Shown here: positions 7,187 through 13,577 of the stretch, in pieces
How the letters are laid out: each line of letters begins with the position of its first letter
Numbering within the stretch: position 1 is the first letter of the stretch
Source: Oscillospiraceae bacterium
GTDB taxonomy: Bacteria; Bacillota; Clostridia; Oscillospirales; Oscillospiraceae
NCBI GenBank assembly: GCA_017434755.1
Contig: JAFRER010000015.1
Span: 97,222-161,221, forward strand
Length of the DNA stretch: 64,000 bases
Reading direction: 5' to 3'
Translations under genes and position numbers: made by a program
The notes under the pieces: generated by a model
Told to the model about the DNA's origin: nothing
Database searches by the model: none
What the model saw: only the letters and a program-made list of their open reading frames with translations

Positions 7187-8767
7187 TTATCTCCTTTCCA
7201 GCTTGTAGCGCTTTATCTTCCGGGTTGCAGTCTTTTCAAACTCCGTTTCCCGAAGAACGATTTCACCGATCTGTTTGAATGGAGCGAGGCTGCGGTTTAT
7301 GGGACTGACGATCCGCCACGCCGCGGAGATGTCCGGGATAAGCGACCTGTCTGTAAAGAGCTCCGCTGTTATCTTCCCGCCGCGCTCATACACGACTGCG
7401 TCCAGGATCCCTTCCGCAAGATAGAGCTTTTCTTCCAGTTCTTCCGGAGAGACGTTCTCTCCGTTAGCAAGGATGATCAGGTTTTTGATCCGGCCTTCGA
7501 AATAAAGGCTGCCGTTTTTATCCAGACGTCCGAGGTCACCTGTATGGAACCATCCGTCCCGGAAACTCTCGGCGGTGGATTCCGGATCTTTATAGTATCC
7601 GGGTGAAACACTGGCGCCGCGGACGCAGATCTCCCGGTCAAGGATCTTGACCTCACAGCACGGCAGACACTGTCCGACGGAACCAATCACGTTTTTCCCG
7701 GGCCTGTTCACGGAAACGACGGGGGAGCATTCCGTGATCCCGTAGCCCTGCAGGATCTCGATCCCCAGAGCCTGAAAGAAACGGATCAGTTCCGTATCCA
7801 AAGCCGCGCCGCCGCACAGAATGGTATGCAGCCTGCCACCGAGCAGTTCCCGCAGCTCACCGAACAGGCGTGCGCTCAAATCGAGCCCAATCGCCTGCGT
7901 ATATCCGCTGAGGCGGACTGCGCGTTGCAGCCTGTCAAGCCTGCCCTGTTTCCGCGCGGTGTTCAGGATCTCCTTATGCAGCGTCTGAAGGATCAGGGGA
8001 ACCGCCACAAGGATGGTGGGCTTCCTTTCCCGGAGATTCTTCTTAACCGTCCGCACGCTTTCGTTCAGATACAGCGTGCCGCCGCAATGCAAGGCTCCCG
8101 CTATATATGTCATCATTTCAAACGTATGGCTCAGAGGAAGAAGAGAGAGCCCCACATCCTTTTCCGAGAGAGGCAGCACTTCGGTCACGGAACTGATCTG
8201 ACTTCCCATGTTGCGGTGTGTGAGCATGACGCAGCGTGCTTTTCCCATGGTGCCCGAAGTGAAATACATGGCAGCAACAGCCTCTGCCTCCAGCTCCGGA
8301 AGGCTCTCACGCTCCTCTTCCCTCAGCATCTGAATAAACGTGTGCAGCTCCAGCAGGCAGAGACCGGGAACCTCGTCCGCGATGACCGATGCGGTCTCGA
8401 CGCGGCGGCGGTCGTATAAGAGAACGCTGCAGTCCGCCTGCCGGACACAGTCCTCAAGCTCCTGCTGCTGCATCCCGTCGTGAAGCGGTACGATGACCCG
8501 GCCGGCAGAGAGGACCGCAAAATATGCCGCCAGCCATGCGGCACAGGATGGGCCCAGAAGGGCTATATGACTGCGTTGTCCGAACCCGTCCAGTACGGCG
8601 GGTGCTTTCCTGCAGAGACGGAACAGTTCCGCTCCCGTGACATGCGGCATCTCCTCATCCGTGCACAGGAAAAAGGCCGTGTCGGGGAAGCATTCCTCCG
8701 CATGCGCGGCAAGATCACGCATATTTTCATACTTCCGGGAAGCATTCACTGTTCTCACACGTTTCAC
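7187..8767 (-). CDS. Acyl-CoA synthetase / acyl-AMP ligase
   Basis: A 526-residue member of the ANL superfamily, which activates a carboxylic acid with ATP and passes it to CoA or a carrier protein. Motifs are A3 MYFTSGTMGKARC (167-179), A5 GYGITECSP, A7 WFHTGDLGRLD and a C-terminal A10 lysine in ATRKIKRYK. The adjacent ACP suggests acyl-ACP transfer; the acid is unknown. The frame opens with GTG at 8767, but a promoter-like pair (TTGACG, 18 bases, TACTAT at 8776-8805) would make that almost leaderless. ATG at 8722, with GGAAG 9 bases upstream, is a plausible shorter start. Confidence 0.85.
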   Translation of the reverse strand: MKRVRTVNASRKYENMRDLAAHAEECFPDTAFFLCTDEEMPHVTGAELFRLCRKAPAVLDGFGQRSHIALLGPSCAAWLAAYFAVLSAGRVIVPLHDGMQQQELEDCVRQADCSVLLYDRRRVETASVIADEVPGLCLLELHTFIQMLREEERESLPELEAEAVAAMYFTSGTMGKARCVMLTHRNMGSQISSVTEVLPLSEKDVGLSLLPLSHTFEMMTYIAGALHCGGTLYLNESVRTVKKNLRERKPTILVAVPLILQTLHKEILNTARKQGRLDRLQRAVRLSGYTQAIGLDLSARLFGELRELLGGRLHTILCGGAALDTELIRFFQALGIEILQGYGITECSPVVSVNRPGKNVIGSVGQCLPCCEVKILDREICVRGASVSPGYYKDPESTAESFRDGWFHTGDLGRLDKNGSLYFEGRIKNLIILANGENVSPEELEEKLYLAEGILDAVVYERGGKITAELFTDRSLIPDISAAWRIVSPINRSLAPFKQIGEIVLRETEFEKTATRKIKRYKLERR

Positions 8768-8949
8768 CCATTAAAATAGTAGGTTGATAATATTTTACCC
8801 GTCAAATTGGTCTTGTCAATAGTCTTTTTATACGGAAATGCCAAAGAGGGAGCCGAGCAGTCCGGGATGGAAAGGATTGACGGGGCCGGGGAAACGATGT
8901 ATAACATAGTAAAAAGATATGTTTATTTTACGTCGTCGGAGGTGTTCTC

Positions 8950-9396
8950 ATGAGCGAAGGGTCTGCGATGATCAAGGCGGTGTGCATCAGCGAGCGGAAG
9001 GGCCAGCAGAAGCATCCTGTCGGGGCGGTCCATCTGCGGCCGGAGCACGGGATCGTCGGGGATGCCCATGCGGGAAACTGGCACAGGCAGGTGAGCCTGC
9101 TGGGACAGGAGAGTGTGGACCGGCTGCAGGAGAAAATCAGCATCCCTCTTTTGCCCGGCGCTTTTGCGGAGAACATCCTCTGCGAAGGAATCGAGCTTTA
9201 TAAGCTTCCCGTGGGAACGAAGCTCCGGGTAGGCACGGCGCTGTGTGAAGTTACCCAGATCGGAAAGGAGTGCCACTCAGACTGTGCGATCCGTCAGCAG
9301 GCGGGTGACTGCGTGATGCCGCGGGAGGGCATTTTTGCCGTTGTGCTGGAAGAGGGCGATGCCAAAGCGGGCGATGAGGTCACGGTGGTGGAATGA
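8950..9396 (+). CDS. MOSC domain-containing protein
   Basis: A 148-residue stand-alone MOSC domain (the molybdenum cofactor sulfurase C-terminal fold). Such domains bind Moco or carry sulfur through a conserved cysteine; the segment GKECHSDCAIRQQAGDC has the typical Cys/His pattern and MPREGIFAVVL closes the domain. GGAGG lies 8 bases before the ATG. The gene overlaps the next one by 4 bases and is followed by mnmA, so a sulfur-transfer context is likely. The exact substrate cannot be told from sequence. Confidence 0.88.
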   Translation: MSEGSAMIKAVCISERKGQQKHPVGAVHLRPEHGIVGDAHAGNWHRQVSLLGQESVDRLQEKISIPLLPGAFAENILCEGIELYKLPVGTKLRVGTALCEVTQIGKECHSDCAIRQQAGDCVMPREGIFAVVLEEGDAKAGDEVTVVE

Positions 9397-9611
9397 GCAG
9401 ATCGATCCTTATAAAAGATACAACACGTGAAGAGCGGGAGCAGATTGTTCATCAGGCGCTCTGGGGGGCCTGCGGGGCTGAATGCGAGTTCTGTTCCGGC
9501 TGCGACAACCTGGGCGGCGGACGGATCGAAAGCATTTATCAGCCGTATATCGACGGAGAGATGGAAATCAGCGAAATCAACGCGAATTATTCCGCTCCTT
9601 TCGTGAAATAG
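9393..9611 (+). CDS. Small four-cysteine protein
   Basis: A 72-residue soluble protein with a dense cysteine block, CGAECEFCSGC (C-x3-C-x2-C-x2-C), followed by the conserved-looking YQPYIDGEMEISEINANY. The cluster could hold an iron-sulfur cluster, zinc or a persulfide. Similar short clostridial proteins exist in my memory, often labelled as PurH, a name not supported by this sequence. Its ATG overlaps the MOSC stop (ATGA), and mnmA follows 32 bases later, so the three are probably one transcript. Function unknown. Confidence 0.75.
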   Translation: MSRSILIKDTTREEREQIVHQALWGACGAECEFCSGCDNLGGGRIESIYQPYIDGEMEISEINANYSAPFVK

Positions 9612-9643
9612 ACTTGCAAGCAGAAGATCATGGAGCATTCATA

Positions 9644-10708
9644 ATGGAAAAGGTCCTTGTGGGAATGTCCGGAGGTGTGGACAGCGCGGTGGCTGCATAT
9701 CTCCTGAAAAAAGCCGGATACGAAGTGATCGGCGTCACGCTCCGTACCTGGCAGTCCGGCGATGGTCCCGAAAGCCGCTGCTGCGACATCGAGGATGCAA
9801 GAAGTGCGGCGGAAGCATTGGGGATCCGGTTTCTTACCGTGAACTGCACACAGGACTTTCAGCGTTATGTAGCGGCCCCTTTTGCGGAGGAATACCTGCG
9901 GGGCAGGACCCCGAATCCCTGCATTGAATGCAACCGCCGCGTCAAATGGGAGAAACTGCTGTTTTATGCGAAAGTGGTCGGAGCGCGGTATATCGCCACC
10001 GGTCATTATGCTTCGGTGGTAAAACGGGATAACGGAAGATATACGGTCAAAAAGGCGCTGCATCCGGAAAAGGACCAGTCCTATATGCTGTACAGGCTCA
10101 CACAGGAGCAGCTTGCGGCAACACTTATGCCCCTCGGGGATCTGTACAAGGGAGAGGTGCGGCGCATCGCCGAAGAGGCAGGGCTGCCGCTTGCTTCGAA
10201 GCCGGATTCCCAGGAGGTCTGTTTCGTTACGGAAGGGAACTACGCCGACTATATCCGGGACACGGCAAAAGGAGATCCTCCGGGCGAAGGGATGTTTGTG
10301 GATCTGTCCGGGAATCCGCTGGGCAGACATAAGGGGATCATTCACTATACCGTCGGTCAGAGGAGAGGACTCGGCATCGCGCTCGGGTATCCGGCCTATG
10401 TGAAGGAACTGCGGGCGGATCGGAACGAAGTGGTTCTCGCAGAGGAAGAAGCGCTGTACAGCCGGGAACTTGTGTGCGAAGATGTCTCTTTCATGGGCAT
10501 CCCGGGAATGGAAGAAGGGGAAACGCTTTCCTGTGAAGTGAAGATCCGCTACCGTCATGGCGGACAGCGGGCGGAGATCGCGATGCTGGAGGACAACAGG
10601 GTAAAGGTGCATTTTGCCGATCCGGTCAGAGCCGCGGCCCCCGGCCAGTCGGCAGTGTTTTACGACGATTCCGGCTGCATTATCGGCGGCGGGATCATCT
10701 GTCATTAA
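9644..10708 (+). CDS. mnmA: tRNA-specific 2-thiouridylase MnmA
   Basis: This 354-residue enzyme thiolates U34 of tRNA-Lys, -Glu and -Gln with ATP and a persulfide donor. The PP-loop SGGVDSAV lies near residues 9-16. The two catalytic cysteines are in NPCIECNRRVKW and SQEVCFV, and the C-terminal domain is complete. The ATG at 9644 is chosen for its GGAG 9 bases upstream and family N-terminus MEKVLVGMSGGVDS; the frame is open further upstream without meaning. No cysteine desulfurase gene is in the window. Confidence 0.95.
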   Translation: MEKVLVGMSGGVDSAVAAYLLKKAGYEVIGVTLRTWQSGDGPESRCCDIEDARSAAEALGIRFLTVNCTQDFQRYVAAPFAEEYLRGRTPNPCIECNRRVKWEKLLFYAKVVGARYIATGHYASVVKRDNGRYTVKKALHPEKDQSYMLYRLTQEQLAATLMPLGDLYKGEVRRIAEEAGLPLASKPDSQEVCFVTEGNYADYIRDTAKGDPPGEGMFVDLSGNPLGRHKGIIHYTVGQRRGLGIALGYPAYVKELRADRNEVVLAEEEALYSRELVCEDVSFMGIPGMEEGETLSCEVKIRYRHGGQRAEIAMLEDNRVKVHFADPVRAAAPGQSAVFYDDSGCIIGGGIICH

Positions 10709-10716
10709 AAGAAAAG

Positions 10717-10755
10717 GATCCGGACTGCAGCTGCAGCCCGGATCTGTTTTTCTTT
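10717..10755. terminator. Terminator between mnmA and trpB
   Basis: The stem gatccgg (10717-10723) with ccggatc (10738-10744) encloses a self-complementary ctgcagctgcag-type loop. It is followed by T-rich sequence on the plus strand and preceded by A-rich sequence, so it probably serves both convergent genes. Confidence 0.8.
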
Positions 10756-10764
10756 TATACGGAA

Positions 10765-12141
10765 TCAGGTTCCCGGGACGACGGGCAGACCTGCGAAGCC
10801 TTTTGCAAGATCCTCGTCGGTGGGGATGTAGTCGCTCATCTTGCCGTCGTTGAACTGCTGGTAGGCAACAAGATCAAAGTAGCCCGTACCGGTGAGGCCG
10901 AAGAGGATCGTCTTCTCCTCGCCGGTCTCCTTGCATTTGAGCGCCTCATCGATGGCGGCCTTGATAGCGTGGCTGCTCTCGGGAGCGGGCAGGATGCCTT
11001 CGCAGCGGGCGAACTGCTCCGCCGCCTCAAAGACCGCCGTCTGCTCCACAGCCCTTGCCTCCATGAGCCCGTCATGATAGAGCTGGCTCAGGATGGTGGA
11101 CATGCCGTGGAAGCGCAGACCGCCGGCGTGGTTCGGGGAGGGGATGAAGCCGCTGCCCAGCGTGTACATCTTGGCCAGGGGGCAGATCATGCCGGTATCG
11201 CAGAAGTCATAGGCAAATTTTCCTCTGGTGAAGCTGGGGCAGGATGCGGGCTCCACGGCGATGATCCGGTAATCCGCCTCACCCCGGAGCTTCTCGCCCA
11301 TAAAGGGGGAGATCAGGCCGCCGAGGTTGGAGCCACCGCCGGCGCAGCCGATAATCATATCCGGCTTCACGCCCAGCTTGTCAAAGGCCGCCTTGGCCTC
11401 CAGGCCGATGATGCTCTGGTGCAGCAGGACCTGATTGAGCACGCTTCCGAGCACATAGCGGTAGCCGGGGTTTTTCACGGCCACTTCCACCGCCTCGGAG
11501 ATGGCGCAGCCGAGAGAGCCCGTGGTTCCGGGAAACTCGGCGAGAATCTTGCGGCCGACGTCCGTCTCCATGGAGGGGGACGGGGTAACGCTGGCACCGT
11601 AGGTCCGCATCACTTCCCGGCGGAAGGGCTTCTGCTCGTAGCTGACCTTCACCATGAACACCTTACAGTCGAGGCCCAGGTAGGCGCATGCCATGGAGAG
11701 TGCCGTGCCCCACTGGCCGGCTCCGGTCTCGGTGGTTACGCCCTTAAGGCCCTGCTTCTTGGCATAGTAGGCCTGGGCGATGGCGGAATTGAGCTTATGG
11801 CTGCCGGAGGTGTTGTTGCCTTCAAATTTGTAGTAGATCTTTGCCGGCGTGTCGAGGACTTTTTCCAGACAGTAGGCTCTCACCAGCGGTGAGGGACGGT
11901 ACATCTTGTAGAAGTCCAGGATTTCCTGCGGAATCGGGATAAACGCGGTGTCGTTATCAAGTTCCTGCTGAACAAGCTCCTCACAGAAGATCGGGGTGAG
12001 CTCTTCGGCACTCAGGGGCTTGCCGGTTCCGGGGTTGAGTAGGGGAGCGGGCTTTACCTTCATGTCCGCTCGGACGTTGTACCATGCCGTGGGGATCTCG
12101 CTTTCGTTAAGGTAGGTCTTGTAGGGGATCTGGCTGCTCAT
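10765..12141 (-). CDS. trpB: Tryptophan synthase beta chain, TrpB2 type
   Basis: A 458-residue PLP enzyme converting indole plus serine to tryptophan. The PLP lysine is in NNTSGSHKLNSA (about residue 118) and the phosphate loop GCAGGGSNLGG is clear. The length and the N-terminal extension (YNVRADM, PIFCEELVQQE) match the TrpB2 class, which often occurs without TrpA and uses free indole. Consistent with that, no trpA is adjacent. It is a single-gene transcript controlled by a tryptophan T-box (12183-12460). The start is supported by GGAG 9 bases upstream. Confidence 0.93.
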   Translation of the reverse strand: MSSQIPYKTYLNESEIPTAWYNVRADMKVKPAPLLNPGTGKPLSAEELTPIFCEELVQQELDNDTAFIPIPQEILDFYKMYRPSPLVRAYCLEKVLDTPAKIYYKFEGNNTSGSHKLNSAIAQAYYAKKQGLKGVTTETGAGQWGTALSMACAYLGLDCKVFMVKVSYEQKPFRREVMRTYGASVTPSPSMETDVGRKILAEFPGTTGSLGCAISEAVEVAVKNPGYRYVLGSVLNQVLLHQSIIGLEAKAAFDKLGVKPDMIIGCAGGGSNLGGLISPFMGEKLRGEADYRIIAVEPASCPSFTRGKFAYDFCDTGMICPLAKMYTLGSGFIPSPNHAGGLRFHGMSTILSQLYHDGLMEARAVEQTAVFEAAEQFARCEGILPAPESSHAIKAAIDEALKCKETGEEKTILFGLTGTGYFDLVAYQQFNDGKMSDYIPTDEDLAKGFAGLPVVPGT

Positions 12142-12182
12142 TTTCTCGTTCTCCTTTCAGGATGATGGATGTCAGAGGCAGC

Positions 12183-12460
12183 AAAAAAGCTCCTGCCTCT
12201 GCAAGTTTTTTGCAGGGACAAGAGCAAATACACTCCTGCGGTACCACCCGGCTTGGCGCAATGCGCCCTCTCTTACGTGCCATCACACGTCGGCCCTGTT
12301 ATAACGGATCGCCGGCTCCGTCGCCCATACTGAGGGATCGCTCCCCGTTCTGTTTGCCCTCGCAGGTCCATTCCTTCGCGTATCTCCCGCAGTCTCGCAC
12401 CGGCCGGCTGCTCTCTGAAAGGAAACGTTCGCGGAGTACTCCTCCCGCTCTTCGGTTTAT
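12183..12460 (-). promoter_or_regulatory. T-box riboswitch specific for tRNA-Trp
   Basis: On the minus strand the leader has an AGAGAG element, then GAA-TGG-ACC, where TGG (12368-12370) is the specifier codon for tryptophan. The invariant T-box GGGTGGTACCGC follows (GGTACCACCC at 12240-12249 on plus). A strong terminator ends it: GCTCTTGTCCCTGC pairs with GCAGAGGCAGGAGC and is followed by six T (12183-12225). Uncharged tRNA-Trp would stabilise the antiterminator and let trpB be transcribed. Confidence 0.95.
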
Positions 12461-12466
12461 GGGTGG

Positions 12467-12495
12467 ATAGTAGCACTAACGATTTAAAGTGTCAA
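12467..12495 (-). promoter_or_regulatory. Promoter of the trpB T-box transcript
   Basis: TTGACA (12490-12495) and TACTAT (12467-12472) are separated by 17 bases on the minus strand, directly upstream of the T-box leader. Confidence 0.85.
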
Positions 12496-12518
12496 TAGTT
12501 TTTTTGTGAAGTATTCTG

Positions 12519-12547
12519 TTTACGTCTGCATGGTGCGGTGATATAAT
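12519..12547 (+). promoter_or_regulatory. Promoter of the LysE-family gene
   Basis: TTTACG (12519-12524) and TATAAT (12542-12547) are separated by 17 bases on the plus strand, 43 bases before the start codon; back-to-back with the trpB promoter. Confidence 0.7.
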
Positions 12548-12589
12548 GCCATCAATTGTTAAAAGTATTACCGAAACCGGAGGGCTGCC

Positions 12590-13177
12590 ATGAAAGCTTG
12601 GTATCCCCTGATCGTATATCTCTGCATCCAATGCATCACGCCCGGTCCCAACAACTTCACCTGTCTGTATCTCGGGGCAAAATACGGGATCAAAGGCTGT
12701 GTGCCGTATCTGATCGGGAGCAAGACCGCGCTTTTCATTAAAACGCTGCTGTGCGGCACATTCGACATGGTACTGACAAATTACATGCCGGGTATAGCCA
12801 GGTGGCTCACATGGATCGGAGCGGCCTACATGGTATATCTCGCGGTGATCATGATGATGTCCGGCTGGAAGGAGTCAAAGGAGGGGGACCGGTTCAGCGG
12901 CGGTACCGTTAGAGACGGGATTTCCCTGCAGATCTTCAACGGAAAGAGCTGGATCGTCGGGCTGAGCATGTTCGCCGTTTATGTTATGCCGATCAGCCGG
13001 AGTTTCGGAGCGGTGCTCTTTGCCACGGTGCTGTTCGTTGCGATCGCACTGATCAGTTCTCTCATCTGGATCGTCTGCGCCTACGGACTTCACGGATTCA
13101 TCGAGAAATACAAAAAGCCATTCGGAATCATCATGGGTCTTGCCCTGATCTGGTGCGCCGTGAAGGCCGTGCTGTAG
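12590..13177 (+). CDS. LysE/RhtB-family amino acid exporter
   Basis: A 195-residue integral membrane protein with about six hydrophobic segments. The N-terminal TPGPNNFTCLYLGAKYGIKGC is the LysE/RhtB signature (TPGPN), typical of exporters of lysine, threonine, homoserine or cysteine metabolites. Length matches the family. ATG at 12590 has GGAGGG 6 bases upstream. It is transcribed divergently from the Trp T-box transcript and ends at a strong terminator. The substrate cannot be inferred reliably. Confidence 0.88.
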   Translation: MKAWYPLIVYLCIQCITPGPNNFTCLYLGAKYGIKGCVPYLIGSKTALFIKTLLCGTFDMVLTNYMPGIARWLTWIGAAYMVYLAVIMMMSGWKESKEGDRFSGGTVRDGISLQIFNGKSWIVGLSMFAVYVMPISRSFGAVLFATVLFVAIALISSLIWIVCAYGLHGFIEKYKKPFGIIMGLALIWCAVKAVL

Positions 13178-13192
13178 ACCGTACGGACGCAT

Positions 13193-13232
13193 ATAAAAAC
13201 AACGGCCCTGCTGTTTGCAGGGCCGTTTGCTG
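13193..13232. terminator. Bidirectional terminator between the LysE gene and hypA
   Basis: AACGGCCCTG (13201-13210) pairs with CAGGGCCGTT (13218-13227). A-rich sequence on the left gives a T run for the minus strand; GTTTGCTGTTTC follows on the plus strand. Confidence 0.82.
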
Positions 13233-13235
13233 TTT

Positions 13236-13577
13236 CTAATAGGCTTCGATCTCGGTGATCGTCATGCCGTTCCCGCCGGTGGGGATCAGGTGCTCGCCGT
13301 CGCAGTCCGGACATTTCATGTTCTCCATGTCCACCGTGAATTCGGCTCCGCAGTCCGCGCATCGCGCCGTTCCCGGAATGGAGTTCACGATCAGCTTTGT
13401 TTCGGAATAGGCGGTGCCGTCTATGACGGCGTCCCAGCAGTCCAGCATGAAGCGGGGGATCACGCCGCTGAGCGTGCCCACCTCGATGGTGACGGAATTC
13501 ACTCCCTCAAGCTCGTTTTCCTTCACAAGGGAATCGACCTTCTTCAGGAGTGCGTCGCAAAGTCCCAGCTCATGCAT
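13236..13577 (-). CDS. hypA: Hydrogenase/urease nickel incorporation protein HypA
   Basis: A 113-residue nickel metallochaperone. It begins MHELGLCDALL with the nickel-binding N-terminal Met-His pair. A zinc site is formed by two pairs of cysteines, CADCGAEF and CPDCDGEH. HypA normally works with HypB to deliver Ni to [NiFe]-hydrogenase. Here its start overlaps the stop of the upstream iron-sulfur flavoprotein by 8 bases, with no other hyp gene nearby. Either the remaining hydrogenase genes are elsewhere or it serves another metal enzyme. Confidence 0.9.
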   Translation of the reverse strand: MHELGLCDALLKKVDSLVKENELEGVNSVTIEVGTLSGVIPRFMLDCWDAVIDGTAYSETKLIVNSIPGTARCADCGAEFTVDMENMKCPDCDGEHLIPTGGNGMTITEIEAY

